A DNA stretch of 64,000 nucleotides from Nitrospirota bacterium (GCA_016180645.1 JACPAV010000007.1:124001-188000), one strand, 5' to 3'; positions 1 to 9,074 are shown, counted from the stretch's first letter. The notes: a model not told the origin generated them from the sequence alone. Numbers and translations: made by a program.

Positions 1-4
1 TTCC

Positions 5-1810
5 TCATGGGGTCTTCTCGCGTCGCCAATACTCTGCGATCTGATCGATGAACAAATCCATCCGGATCATGAAGTTGTCGCGGTCCCGCAGGAACCCGAT
101 GCCGGAGTAGGCTCCCGCGATCCGGTCATACTCAAACCGGAACTTGAAAGGCGCGATGAGGTATTCGACGGCCGGCTGGAGGAGATACGAGAGCGAATCG
201 AACTCCCCGTATTCGGCGATCGTGGCGAACGAGGGGGCCAGATAGCCTCGACCCAGCGTGTATCCGGTCTGGATCAGGAAGGTGGATTTGTAGCCATTCA
301 CCTTCATTCGAACGAATCGCGGCTGCGAGAGGGTCTGGTCTCCCTTTCCCGGAACGGTCAGTCTGGCGACGAAGGCGTCCTCCTGCACGCTGAACGAAGC
401 GCCCTTCTGGAGATCGGCCCAATGTTCCCCAATGACCTGGGCGGAGATGAAAAATGTCTGGCGGGGATTGAGCGCCCGAATCCACTGGTTGTGATCCGCG
501 CCCAGCGCCCACTTCACCACATCGGAGCGCGGGAGCGTCCCTTCGCGCCCGGATTCCAGGACGGCCTTCTGCCGGGCGAGGACATCGGTGAGGGCAACCG
601 GATCGACTCGCCGGGTTTCGTCCAGCTCGAAGGTGGGCGCGAGAAGCGGGATGTTGGTTTCGGGGAGAAAGTAGGGGTGATCGTAGAGAAGCGCCGTCTC
701 TCCGCGCAGGATCGTGTAGGGAGAGAAAGGGACCGGGCCCGAAACCGTGGCGCCGGTAATCATGATTTTCGGGTAGGCCAGTTCGAGAAACGGGGTGCCC
801 TTGGGATATTCCTTGTCGATGATGGGGGCCGTGGACGAAATCGCCGTCTTGATCTGCTTCGTGAGCGACGTATCGAAGGCGAGTCGTGGTGTGGGCGATT
901 CGGGATAGGTCCAGTAGTGGGCCGTGGTGTAGCTCATGTCGCCGGCGTTGAAGAGCAGACGGCCGCCTGTGCGCGCATCGTCCCATCGGTTCTTGGAGAG
1001 GAGCCGGAGCGAGAGGGGGGATGGGGGACCGGTAATGACCGACCACGGGCCTTCCTGTGGAACGGTGGGACCGGGCGTCAGGGCCGGGAGAGGCTCGTAG
1101 AACCCTTCCAGGGCGACGTTGTAAACCGGACCGGCCGAGCCGACATCGTACGATCCCTTGAGCATGACGGATGGCACGCGCCGCTCGTCCAGCGGGGTGA
1201 GGAATCCTCCGAAGGTCTGGTCGAGCGGATTGATAATGTCCAGAATGCGGAAGACGTCGGCCTCGCCCCAGGAGAGGTTTTGTTTTCCGATTCGGACGTT
1301 GAGATGGCGGAACGCGCGGAAGTCGCCGTAGACTTCATGGATTCGCGATTTCTGCCGGAGATTGTTGCGGACCGGCTCTGGGATGGTGTCCGTGAAGAGC
1401 TTCGGGCCGTAATCGTAAATGCCGTCGTACTCCACTCGCACGCCGAAGAAGAACTTGACCTGATCGATGGCGAGCCGCTCGTCCAGCATCTGGAGCGAGG
1501 GCGTGACGCTTCCCCGCTTGGACATGTCGATGTTGAGCTGGGGTTCCAGATAGTAGCGGTTCTGGAGAAGCGAGTAGGCCTCCATATCGAACGTCGGCAC
1601 GAAGGTCTGTTGGGGCGATTGCGGATCGCGCAGATCCAGCAGGGTGTACCCTTTTCGGAATCCTTCCGGCTCCTGCGCGAGGAACCGCGCCTGTGTGTAG
1701 GTTTTGAGGGTGACCTGCACGGCCCGATCTTCATCGAGGAAAACGACGGCTCCTGCGGTAGTGGAGTGAGCCGCCAAGACCAACAGCGCCATAGCGAACG
1801 TTCTCTTCAT
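5..1810 (-). CDS. DUF1302-like outer-membrane beta-barrel protein
   Basis: Predicted 601-residue outer-membrane protein. Seen: a Sec signal peptide (MKR, hydrophobic core, A-G-A near residue 21), then a long polar/aromatic alternating sequence with no further hydrophobic helices, as in beta-barrels. From about residue 173 it has RIGKQNLSWGEADVFR followed by INPLD, the pattern I associate with DUF1302 proteins. Its ATG overlaps the stop of the upstream transporter gene (ATGA at 1807-1810), so the two are translationally coupled. DUF1302 barrels are often found with MMPL transporters and YCF48 proteins, as here. An envelope lipid or hydrophobic-substrate export route is inferred; the substrate is unknown. 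Confidence 0.75.
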   Translation of the reverse strand: MKRTFAMALLVLAAHSTTAGAVVFLDEDRAVQVTLKTYTQARFLAQEPEGFRKGYTLLDLRDPQSPQQTFVPTFDMEAYSLLQNRYYLEPQLNIDMSKRGSVTPSLQMLDERLAIDQVKFFFGVRVEYDGIYDYGPKLFTDTIPEPVRNNLRQKSRIHEVYGDFRAFRHLNVRIGKQNLSWGEADVFRILDIINPLDQTFGGFLTPLDERRVPSVMLKGSYDVGSAGPVYNVALEGFYEPLPALTPGPTVPQEGPWSVITGPPSPLSLRLLSKNRWDDARTGGRLLFNAGDMSYTTAHYWTYPESPTPRLAFDTSLTKQIKTAISSTAPIIDKEYPKGTPFLELAYPKIMITGATVSGPVPFSPYTILRGETALLYDHPYFLPETNIPLLAPTFELDETRRVDPVALTDVLARQKAVLESGREGTLPRSDVVKWALGADHNQWIRALNPRQTFFISAQVIGEHWADLQKGASFSVQEDAFVARLTVPGKGDQTLSQPRFVRMKVNGYKSTFLIQTGYTLGRGYLAPSFATIAEYGEFDSLSYLLQPAVEYLIAPFKFRFEYDRIAGAYSGIGFLRDRDNFMIRMDLFIDQIAEYWRREKTP

Positions 1811-4104
1811 TTAGTCTGGGACCTCCCTGGAAGGATCATTTTGGCCAAGACCGGTACAAAGATCAATGCTCCAATGTAGTTCAAAATCATGAGGAGGGCC
1901 AGCAAAAGCGCCATTTCGGATGTGAACTTGAGCGGGGTGAATACCCAAAAGATGACCCCGGCCACGAGCGTGGTGGCGGTGAAGAGGACCGCCTTGCCCG
2001 TGGTCTGGATGGTGGTACGGTAGGCATCGAGGAAGTGGGCCCCCTTCCCCAACTCCTCTTGAAGGCGTTCGTAGACGTAGATGCCGTAGTCGATGCCCAC
2101 CCCAATCCCCACGGCGGCCACGGGGAGCGAGTTGATGTTCATGTCGATCCCGCCGAGGTACATGAACGCCTCGGACAGAAATTGGGATAGGAGAAGAGGG
2201 GGGACGAGGATGAAGGCGGCGCGCAATGACCGATAAAAGAACAGGACCAGGAGGAATGTCGTGCTGAGAACAACGCCGAGGATGAGCCAATACGACCGTT
2301 CGACCTCTTCATTGACCGCGGCCAGGACGCCGAGGAGGCCGCCGGCCAGTCTGAACTTGATCTCGGCGGTGCTCATCTCCTTTGCGAGGCGCTGTGCTTC
2401 GGCCACGATCTTCTCGATGATTCCCGCCGAAAAGTCGGTGTAGAAAAGCGTGACCGTGGCGTCCTTGAAATCGGTGCTGAACAGGCTTTGGAGTTCCCGG
2501 CCCTGCGAGAGGGGGAACGCGATGGCGCCGACGTCGCTCTCGCGGTACGGGAGGATCTCCCAGTTGGGATCGCCCTCCCGGAAGAACATGTAGACGCGAC
2601 TGACCACTTGCGTCAGCGTGATCGAGCCGGAGGCGTTCGTCGCCTCCTTCAGGCGCTCGGCGAAGCGATCGATCGTCCGGAGATTCTCGATCTTTTTCAC
2701 GGCTCCCGCCTGATCGCCCTCGACGATGACGACGAACCGGTTGGAGCCGGCGAAATTCTTGTTTACGTGCTCGGTGGCGACGTTGTAGGGGTGGTCAGCG
2801 GGCAGGATGGCCGCGCCCGGCATGAGGTTGCCCACGCGGAGCCGGGTGCCCACAATTCCCCCGCCCACGATGAGGACGATGAACAGAACGAACATGGCCT
2901 TGATTCGCCGTTCCCCGGCCAGAATGCGGATCTCGATGCGGGCCAGGAGGTCGTAGAACTTGCGCGAGGAAAAATAGGGCTTTGATCCCGGAGGGGGGAA
3001 GAGAGAAAGCAGCACCGGCGACACCGTCAGCACCCCGATGAGAATGCTGCCGATCCAGAAGCTGGAATAGACGGCGAGTTTCCACATCAGAGGAATGCCG
3101 GAGACGGCGATCGTCAGAATGCCGAGTCCATCGGTGATGATCGACAGGAGGGCCGGGCGCATGAGGGGTTTGAATGAACCTTGGACGGCCGCCACCTTGT
3201 TCGGATACTTCCCGAAGTCGGTGTAGTAACGCTCCATGATTTGCACCGAGTGGCTGAGGGCCCTCGCGGAGAGGAGGAGCGGGACGACGAGGAGGAGCGG
3301 ATCGATGGCGAGTCCGACCAGGCCCGCCATGCCGAGGCCCCACTCGGCGGACACCAGCGCGGCCACGAATGGAATGACCACCCCTTTCCCGTCGCCGAAG
3401 AAAAAGAACAGCATGAGGAGCAGTGCGGCGGCCGTAATCGCGAAGACCATGTGGATTCGCGGCATGTAGTGGTGAATCCACGAGTACAGGGCGGGAAAGC
3501 CCGTGATGTGAATTTCGGTGGAAGGGGAGGTGAACTTGGACTGGAATTCCTGGAGTCGGTCCCCGAGGTAATGGAAGTCGAGTTCCTCTTCCCAGAGACC
3601 CACGACCAACAAGGTTGATCGCCCATCTTCCGAAACGATGAACCCCTTGACCCCTTGATTGCGTTCGATGTTGAGCCGGATTTCATTGGAATCTTTTTCG
3701 TCCTTGGGGAGCGATTCGACGATCGGGGCCGAAGCGACGGAGAACCCCCGCACTCGGAAACCGCGGACGGAGGGGTGTGTCAGCGAAATCACCTGGAAGG
3801 GGTTGACCCCCTTCGTATCCATGAGGAACCGCGTGGCTTCATCGAGCTTCCGCATGAACGGCGGGTCGACCACGTGGCCTTCCTTGTTTTCCATCACGAC
3901 GAGCAGGAGATTGGCCGTGCCGAAGAGCTTCCGGAACTCCCGGTAGACCTTGATGAAGGGATGGCGGGGCGGATACAGCTCGAAAAAATTCGTGTGAATG
4001 CGAACGCGGCTCAGTTCGTAGCCGAAGAAGATCGTGCCGAGGATGGCGAAAGCGAGGGCGGCCACCCGGTGGCGGAGAACGAAAGCGAGGTAGCGCGCCG
4101 TCAT
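1807..4104 (-). CDS. RND/MMPL-family transporter
   Basis: Predicted 765-residue inner-membrane transporter of the RND superfamily (MMPL type, hydrophobe/lipid exporters). An N-terminal membrane helix (about residues 10-30) is followed by a large extracytoplasmic loop, a block of helices (about 240-390), a second extracytoplasmic loop and a second helix block (about 620-760). This internal duplication is typical of the superfamily, and the length is typical for single-chain bacterial members. I chose the ATG at 4104 rather than an upstream in-frame start because it makes an ATGA overlap with the preceding gene (4101-4104) and begins with the expected MTARYLAFVLRHR. It forms one transcription unit with the YCF48 protein and the DUF1302 barrel. 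Confidence 0.88.
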   Translation of the reverse strand: MTARYLAFVLRHRVAALAFAILGTIFFGYELSRVRIHTNFFELYPPRHPFIKVYREFRKLFGTANLLLVVMENKEGHVVDPPFMRKLDEATRFLMDTKGVNPFQVISLTHPSVRGFRVRGFSVASAPIVESLPKDEKDSNEIRLNIERNQGVKGFIVSEDGRSTLLVVGLWEEELDFHYLGDRLQEFQSKFTSPSTEIHITGFPALYSWIHHYMPRIHMVFAITAAALLLMLFFFFGDGKGVVIPFVAALVSAEWGLGMAGLVGLAIDPLLLVVPLLLSARALSHSVQIMERYYTDFGKYPNKVAAVQGSFKPLMRPALLSIITDGLGILTIAVSGIPLMWKLAVYSSFWIGSILIGVLTVSPVLLSLFPPPGSKPYFSSRKFYDLLARIEIRILAGERRIKAMFVLFIVLIVGGGIVGTRLRVGNLMPGAAILPADHPYNVATEHVNKNFAGSNRFVVIVEGDQAGAVKKIENLRTIDRFAERLKEATNASGSITLTQVVSRVYMFFREGDPNWEILPYRESDVGAIAFPLSQGRELQSLFSTDFKDATVTLFYTDFSAGIIEKIVAEAQRLAKEMSTAEIKFRLAGGLLGVLAAVNEEVERSYWLILGVVLSTTFLLVLFFYRSLRAAFILVPPLLLSQFLSEAFMYLGGIDMNINSLPVAAVGIGVGIDYGIYVYERLQEELGKGAHFLDAYRTTIQTTGKAVLFTATTLVAGVIFWVFTPLKFTSEMALLLALLMILNYIGALIFVPVLAKMILPGRSQTK

Positions 4105-5186
4105 GGGGAGACCTTCACGACGGTTCCTTTTTGGCCGGCGAACAAGCACGAGCCATCCGGGAGGACCAGCGCCTTGCGGAACCACAGGGCATCGTAGTCC
4201 GGATTTCGAACGCGGTCCCACGCACGGCCCTCATCGAAGCTGAAAGCCATGAGACCATCGGAACCGGTGAGGCAGATCGTGCGCCCTTTCGCGTCGCCAT
4301 CGAATATGGCGTTGTCACCGATGGGCAGTTCGATTTTCTCAACGCGGGGGAACGTTCGGGGCTTGCCGAAGTGAAGCTTGAAGAGGGTTCCGAGGGAGCC
4401 GCCGGTCCATAACACTTTTCCGTCTCCGGTGACGAAGAACAGCGTCGGACCTTCCTCGGCTTCGGCGTCCTCCGGTGACGCGGAAGAAGATTTCTGGAGG
4501 GCCATGTCGTGGAACGTCTTTCCGCCGTCCTTTGATTCGAAGAGTTTTCCTCTCTCCGCAGCCACGTACAGCGTTCCATCATCCAACGCCAGGATGTCGT
4601 TCAGGATGACGTCGTTCCTTACGAAGAAATCGTGACCCGAGTCGGAGAGGGTGGCTGCCGCCTGGGGCGGTATCTCGCTGCCCTTGCCGTACGACTCCCC
4701 CGAACCGGGATCGGCAACATCGCGCGTGAGCACGGGAACGCCCATGAAATCGGGGCCGAATTTCACTTCGAGCGGCTGCTCGACCCAGGATTTCCCGGAA
4801 TCCTCCGAACGGAGAAGGGTGCCCCAATCTCCGACGGCGATCAGGCGGGTATCAGAGACAACGCCGATGCTCAGCAGATGATAGGAAGATGGGGTCTGGT
4901 TGCGGGACCACGTTCGCCCGCGATCGCGACTCAGGAACATGGAGCCGCCTTCACCGGCAACGGCCATGAGATCACCGTGCCTATCGATGGCCGTGATCAA
5001 TCCGTCCCCGAAGTAGTTGCAGGACTCCTGCTTCGGTTCGAGTTGGATCCGGCAGACGGCGCCGCGCTTGCCCGTTGCCCAGAAGTCGTTCCCGCCGGCC
5101 GGGGAAAGCGAATGGATGTCCCTGGGGAATTGGAAGCTGGTTGTTGAGAACTGCAATAGGGCGAGGACTCCCAGCCAGACGTGCAT
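4101..5186 (-). CDS. YCF48/BNR-repeat secreted beta-propeller protein
   Basis: Predicted 361-residue exported protein with a short hydrophobic N-terminus and repeated Asp-box-like motifs (SRDRGRTW, SEDSGKSW, SKDGGKTF, SFDEGRAWD). These motifs mark a BNR/YCF48 (HCF136-like) propeller. In photosynthetic organisms the family assists photosystem II assembly. In non-photosynthetic bacteria it recurs beside RND/MMPL and DUF1302 genes, as here, where an accessory or assembly role in the envelope is more likely. It is first in a three-gene overlapping operon (ATGA with the transporter). No strong Shine-Dalgarno sequence is visible before the ATG. Confidence 0.78.
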   Translation of the reverse strand: MHVWLGVLALLQFSTTSFQFPRDIHSLSPAGGNDFWATGKRGAVCRIQLEPKQESCNYFGDGLITAIDRHGDLMAVAGEGGSMFLSRDRGRTWSRNQTPSSYHLLSIGVVSDTRLIAVGDWGTLLRSEDSGKSWVEQPLEVKFGPDFMGVPVLTRDVADPGSGESYGKGSEIPPQAAATLSDSGHDFFVRNDVILNDILALDDGTLYVAAERGKLFESKDGGKTFHDMALQKSSSASPEDAEAEEGPTLFFVTGDGKVLWTGGSLGTLFKLHFGKPRTFPRVEKIELPIGDNAIFDGDAKGRTICLTGSDGLMAFSFDEGRAWDRVRNPDYDALWFRKALVLPDGSCLFAGQKGTVVKVSP

Positions 5187-5246
5187 GAGTGATTCATAGG
5201 CCGGGTGGCCGCAAAGTTCAAGGGATTAATCCCATGGAAGTGCGTA

Positions 5247-5275
5247 TTGCACTTTGGCCTCCCCGCCTGTATAAA
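5247..5275 (+). promoter_or_regulatory. Sigma70-type promoter for tRNA-Lys
   Basis: A -35 box TTGCAC (5247-5252) and a -10 box TATAAA (5270-5275) are separated by 17 bp. Transcription would start about 5282, seven bases before the mature tRNA 5' end. The match to the sigma70 consensus and the position make this a convincing tRNA promoter. Confidence 0.65.
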
Positions 5276-5288
5276 AAACGGGCTTTTG

Positions 5289-5361
<73 letters not shown>

Positions 5362-5366
5362 TGGAA

Positions 5367-5508
5367 GGGCACGTACTCACGCGCCCGCGAGCCAGGATGG
5401 TGAGCGCCGGGCCAATCGCGCAAGTGCGGCCCAGGACGGGCACGTACTTGCGCACACGCGAGCCACGATGGTGAGCCACAGGCCAATCGCGTGTGTGCGG
5501 TCCATGCC
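5367..5508 (+). repeat. 71-bp imperfect tandem repeat after tRNA-Lys
   Basis: Two units, 5367-5437 and 5438-5508, both begin GGGCACGTACT and share blocks such as GATGGTGAGC and GGCCAATCGCG at the same offset. Each contains a CGCGA...TCGCG dyad, so each could fold. The bases just before each unit (ACGGCCCA at the tRNA end, GCGGCCCA before unit 2) are also alike, so the duplicated block reaches the last bases of the tRNA. The rest of the 5362-5667 stretch up to hsdM has no gene that I can support. Confidence 0.7.
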
Positions 5509-5667
5509 ACAAGACGGTCTCCAACCGACCCGCGTTGCCAACTCCATGGATTTGAGCTACATACCGCAGGGTAAGCTGAAGCATGAAACGACAACGGCCA
5601 AAGGGGGGAGCGGAATCCCGGTCAATCCAGCATGTCAGTCTCCTGGGTCGGGCGGCGGCAGCCATCC

Positions 5668-7677
5668 ATGAATAACTTTGGCGAGAAGGTCAATTTCATC
5701 TGGTCGGTGGCCGACCTGCTGCGCGGGCCGTACAGGCCGAACCAGTACAAGGACGTGATGCTGCCCCTGACCGTTCTCCGGCGGCTGGATTGCGTCCTGG
5801 AACCTACAAAGGCGAAAGTCCTAGAGAAGCTGAAGAGTCTCCAGGGCGGCAAAGTGAAAAACGTCGAGCCGATTCTGTGCCGCGTCGCCGGCGTGCCGTT
5901 CTACAACACCAGCCGGTTCTCGTTCGAGAAGCTGAAGGGCGATCCGAACAATGTCGCCGCCAATCTCACCCACTACATCAAGGGATTCTCCAGCCGCGCC
6001 CGGGAAATCATCGAGCATTTCGGGTTCGAGGAGCACATCGCCAAGCTCGACAAGGCGGATCGCCTTTTCCTCGTCGTCTCGAAGTTCTGCGAGATCGATC
6101 TCCACCCGGACAAGGTGCCGAACATCGAAATGGGCACGATCTTCGAGGAGCTGATCCGAAAGTTCAACGAGGCGTCGAACGAGGAAGCAGGCGACCACTT
6201 CACGCCCCGCGAGGTCATCCGACTCATGGTGAACCTGCTCTTCCTGCCGGACAACGACGTGTTGACCACCAAGGGCATCGTCAAAACCCTTTATGATCCG
6301 GCGGCTGGAACGGGTGGAATGCTCTCCGTGGCCGAGGAGTATGTGCGTGAACTGAATCCGGACGCCCGACTGGAGGTCTTCGGTCAGGACTTCAACCCGC
6401 AAGCCTACGCTATTTGCGGGTCGGACATGATGATCAAGGGGCAGAGCCTCGACAACATCCGATTCGGCGACAGCTTTACCCAGGACCATCATGCGGGCAG
6501 AAACTTCGACTACATGCTCGCGAATCCACCTTTTGGCGTGGAATGGAAACCGCAGGAGAAGGTCATCCGCAAGGAGCACGAGGAACAGGGATTCGGCGGA
6601 CGCTTTGGAGCGGGACTGCCGCGCATCAACGATGGATCGTTCCTGTTCCTCCAGCACATGATCGGCAAGATGAAGGAGGCGAAGGAGGGCGGTACGCGGT
6701 TGGGGATCGTCTTCAACGGCTCGCCCCTTTTCACAGGGTCGGCGGGATCGGGCGAGAGCGAGATCAGAAAATGGATCATCGAGAACGACTGGCTGGAAGG
6801 CATAGTCGCCCTCCCGGACCAGCTTTTCTACAACACCGGCATCTACACATACCTGTGGATTGTCACGAACCGGAAGGAGAAGAGTCGGCGCGGGAAGATC
6901 CAGCTTGTGAATGGGACGACATTTTTCTCGAAGATGCGCAAGAGCCTCGGACAGAAACGGCATGAGATCGGCGAGTCCCATCGCAACGAGATCACGCGCC
7001 TCTATGGTGAATTCAAGGAGGGGGAATTCGTCCGCATTTTCGACAATCCGGATTTCGGATACCGCCGGATCACCGTGGATCGCCCGCTCCGGCTTAATTT
7101 CGCGGTTACTGAAGAACGAGTGGCCCGTCTGCGGGAAGCCTCGGCCTTCATGAGCCTTGCGGCGAGCCAGAAAAAGGACAAGAAGCTCAGGCTGGCGAAG
7201 GAGGGGGCGGGGCAGGAAGAGCAGAAGCTCATTCTGGCAATTCTCAAGAACAAGATGGACACCTCCACCTTCAAGAATCGCGAGGAATTTCTCGGAAGAC
7301 TCAAGCAGGCGTTCACAGACGGCCACTGGACGGTCGGCGGCCCGCTGATCAAAGCCGTCCTGGAATCCCTTTCCGAGCGGGACGAAAGCGCCGAAATTTG
7401 CCAGGACTTCAAGGGGAATCCCGAACCCGATCCGGAACTGCGCGACTACGAGAATGTTCCCCTCAAGGAAGACGTGACGGAGTACATGAAGCGCGAAGTC
7501 CTCCCTCACGTTGCTGATTGCTGGGTTGACGAGTCGAAAACCAAGATCGGCTACGAGATCAACTTCAACCGGTATTTCTACAAGTATGCACCTCCGCGTC
7601 CGCTCGCGGAAATCGAGGCGGACCTGAAGAAAATCGAGGGCGAGATTGCGGCAATGCTGGGGGAGACGTCCGAATGA
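5668..7677 (+). CDS. hsdM: Type I restriction-modification methyltransferase subunit M (system 1)
   Basis: N6-adenine DNA methyltransferase subunit of a type I restriction-modification complex, 669 residues. Seen: an HsdM-type N-terminal helical domain, SAM-binding motif I DPAAGTGGM at about residue 210 and catalytic motif IV NPPFG at about residue 286. A C-terminal extension after residue 460 ends in a Glu/Lys-rich helix, as in longer HsdM proteins. The ATG at 5668 starts MNNFGEKVNFIWSVADLLRG, where the family normally begins; an upstream in-frame ATG at 5632 is less likely. It is the first gene of a co-directional run to 20424 and overlaps the next gene by ATGA. Its partners hsdS and hsdR lie 6 and 9 kb downstream, separated by accessory genes. 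Confidence 0.93.
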   Translation: MNNFGEKVNFIWSVADLLRGPYRPNQYKDVMLPLTVLRRLDCVLEPTKAKVLEKLKSLQGGKVKNVEPILCRVAGVPFYNTSRFSFEKLKGDPNNVAANLTHYIKGFSSRAREIIEHFGFEEHIAKLDKADRLFLVVSKFCEIDLHPDKVPNIEMGTIFEELIRKFNEASNEEAGDHFTPREVIRLMVNLLFLPDNDVLTTKGIVKTLYDPAAGTGGMLSVAEEYVRELNPDARLEVFGQDFNPQAYAICGSDMMIKGQSLDNIRFGDSFTQDHHAGRNFDYMLANPPFGVEWKPQEKVIRKEHEEQGFGGRFGAGLPRINDGSFLFLQHMIGKMKEAKEGGTRLGIVFNGSPLFTGSAGSGESEIRKWIIENDWLEGIVALPDQLFYNTGIYTYLWIVTNRKEKSRRGKIQLVNGTTFFSKMRKSLGQKRHEIGESHRNEITRLYGEFKEGEFVRIFDNPDFGYRRITVDRPLRLNFAVTEERVARLREASAFMSLAASQKKDKKLRLAKEGAGQEEQKLILAILKNKMDTSTFKNREEFLGRLKQAFTDGHWTVGGPLIKAVLESLSERDESAEICQDFKGNPEPDPELRDYENVPLKEDVTEYMKREVLPHVADCWVDESKTKIGYEINFNRYFYKYAPPRPLAEIEADLKKIEGEIAAMLGETSE

Positions 7678-8273
7678 AATACGGCCGCCGGTCCGTCCGC
7701 TTGCAGGGCTACGACTACGCCCAATCCGGCGCGTATTTCGTGACGATGTGCGCGCAGGGGAGGGAATGCCTTTTCGGTGACGTGGTAGACGGCGACATCG
7801 TGTTGAATGACGCGGGACGAATCACGGAACGATGTTGGTTGGCAATTCCGGCCCATTTCCCCCATGTTCAATTGGACGTATTCGTCGTTATGCCCAACCA
7901 TCTTCATGGGGTCTTGTTGATCTACGACATCCCCGCCGCATCGGCCGTATCCGTAGGGGCGAAAAATATTTCGCCCCTACAATCCGACAAATCCGCCGGC
8001 CAACGGCCACGTGGGACATCGAAAACCATCGGTTCGGTCATTCGTGGATTCAAAATCGGCGTGACCAAATGGTTCCGGCAAAACACCTCGATCCACATGG
8101 TGTGGCAACGCAATTACTACGAACACGTCGTTCGCAACGACGACGAATTGAACCGCATCCGGGAATACATCGTCAATAACCCGGCGCAATGGGAAATGGA
8201 TCTGGAGAATCCAGCTGCGGGAGCGATCCGGCGGGTTGTCCCAACGGAAAGGCCGTGCGAAGACGCACAATGA
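7674..8273 (+). CDS. REP-associated tyrosine transposase-like protein (RAYT, Y1/HUH family)
   Basis: A 199-residue single-domain HUH protein of the TnpA_REP/RAYT group. Seen: the metal-binding HxH in MPNHLHG (His76, His78), an upstream Y1-type N-terminus (SGAYFVTMCAQGRE), and the C-terminal segment NYYEHVVRNDDELNRIREYI with candidate catalytic tyrosines. Such proteins nick and join single-stranded palindromes (REP elements). Unusually, it starts within the hsdM stop (ATGA, 7674-7677). A perfect palindrome is embedded in its own reading frame (7953-7980), and a 10-bp hairpin covers its stop codon. It may be a mobile intruder or a domesticated member of the operon. Confidence 0.85.
   Translation: MKYGRRSVRLQGYDYAQSGAYFVTMCAQGRECLFGDVVDGDIVLNDAGRITERCWLAIPAHFPHVQLDVFVVMPNHLHGVLLIYDIPAASAVSVGAKNISPLQSDKSAGQRPRGTSKTIGSVIRGFKIGVTKWFRQNTSIHMVWQRNYYEHVVRNDDELNRIREYIVNNPAQWEMDLENPAAGAIRRVVPTERPCEDAQ
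7953..7980 (+). repeat. REP-like perfect palindrome inside the RAYT gene
   Basis: Two perfect 12-base arms, GTAGGGGCGAAA (7953-7964) and TTTCGCCCCTAC (7969-7980), are separated by AATA. The element is read in frame as part of the protein (around residues 94-102, VGAKNISPL), so it adds residues without breaking the gene. GTAGGGG...CCCCTAC ends recur in the large folded element at 63066-63191. Confidence 0.85.
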
Positions 8274-8285
8274 CACATTGTGCGT
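8263..8285 (+). repeat. Perfect 10-bp hairpin over the RAYT stop codon
   Basis: The arms ACGCACAATG (8263-8272) and CATTGTGCGT (8276-8285) are perfect inverted repeats with loop ACA. The TGA stop at 8271-8273 lies in the hairpin. No T-run follows, so a classical terminator is unlikely. RAYT genes are typically flanked by REP palindromes, and this may be one. Confidence 0.65.
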
Positions 8286-8309
8286 ATGCGAAGTACACCC
8301 CGCCCATTC

Positions 8310-8327
8310 ACACCAATATTAGTGTTG
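8310..8327 (+). promoter_or_regulatory. Imperfect palindrome upstream of the HigBA-like pair
   Basis: The sequence ACACCAATATTAGTGTTG, about 10 bases before the toxin start, is a near-perfect dyad centred on AATATT. Toxin-antitoxin operons usually have such an operator bound by the antitoxin HTH protein. The operator function is inferred from position and symmetry only. Confidence 0.3.
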
Positions 8328-8334
8328 ACACATC

Positions 8335-8688
8335 GTGGAGTTCAGCGTAGAGTTCTACGAGTCGCCCGCGGGCCGATGTCCGGTTCGGGAGTTCCTTGAG
8401 GAATTGAGAACGGACGACCCGGATGACTTTGCAGCGGTAATGGCGGGACTCGTGAAGCTCCGGCAAAGGCGGAATCACCGGCCGCCGATTTCGAAGCCGG
8501 TGGGCGGGGGATTATTCGAACTGCGGCATGTGGGCAAGTTGAATTCGAGAGTGATGTACTTCTTTGTGAGGGGACGGCGGATTGTGACTGTACACGGGAT
8601 ACGCAACAAGGCGCGAGACATCTCCCCTCGTGATCGGGTGGCGGCATTGGAGCGGATGAGAGACTGGCGGGCGAGGAACGAAGCATGA
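8335..8688 (+). CDS. RelE/HigB-like toxin (phage gp49-like, DUF891)
   Basis: A 117-residue protein of the gp49-like branch of the RelE/ParE superfamily, ribosome-dependent mRNA interferases or related toxins. Seen: N-terminal VEFYESPAGRCPVREFLEEL, the central GLFELRH and RVMYFFVRGRRIVTVHGIRNK core strands, and a C-terminal helix. Translation would start at GTG 8335. The next gene, an XRE-type antitoxin, overlaps by ATGA (8685-8688), giving the toxin-first order of HigBA modules. It lies inside the type I operon between hsdM and hsdS, where it may stabilise the locus. Confidence 0.85.
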   Translation: MEFSVEFYESPAGRCPVREFLEELRTDDPDDFAAVMAGLVKLRQRRNHRPPISKPVGGGLFELRHVGKLNSRVMYFFVRGRRIVTVHGIRNKARDISPRDRVAALERMRDWRARNEA

Positions 8689-9026
8689 AAAAGACGAATT
8701 TCGACATCTATTTGGAAGAACAGATGAGAGACAAGGCTTTTGCGGCGCGGTTCCGTCGGGCGGGTGAGGCGTGGGACGTGGCCCTCCAGATTGCGGCGCT
8801 TCGGAAAGAGGCGGGTCTTTCGCAGAAGGAACTTGCCAAACGACTCCGCACGACCCAGCAACAGGTCAGTCGCTTGGAGTCGACGTCCTACGAGGGTCAT
8901 TCGCTCAGCATGCTCCGCCGGGTTGCGGCGGCGCTGGACGCCCGCGTCCGGGTGGTCCTCGAGCCGGCCCGCTCCCGCGGGCACACCATCCTTGCAGAGC
9001 GGCAGGCCAAATATGGAATCCGGTGA
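8685..9026 (+). CDS. XRE-family HTH antitoxin (HigA-like)
   Basis: A 113-residue DNA-binding protein. A helix-turn-helix is visible at about residues 35-75 (IAALRKEAGLSQKELAKRL, then TTQQQVSRLES), preceded by an acidic/aromatic N-terminal segment. It ends in a basic tail. The gene overlaps the upstream toxin (ATGA) and is the expected cognate antitoxin and autorepressor of the pair, as known for HigBA-type modules. Confidence 0.87.
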   Translation: MKKTNFDIYLEEQMRDKAFAARFRRAGEAWDVALQIAALRKEAGLSQKELAKRLRTTQQQVSRLESTSYEGHSLSMLRRVAAALDARVRVVLEPARSRGHTILAERQAKYGIR

Positions 9027-9074
9027 GACCGAGGGTTGAGGGGGCGGTGTGATGAGAAAGAGAAGGCAAGGCCT

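Noticed and set aside
5821-7509. 562-residue minus-strand open frame opposite hsdM
   Set aside because: Antisense shadow of a GC-rich gene; it has no family motif and the plus-strand HsdM is certain.
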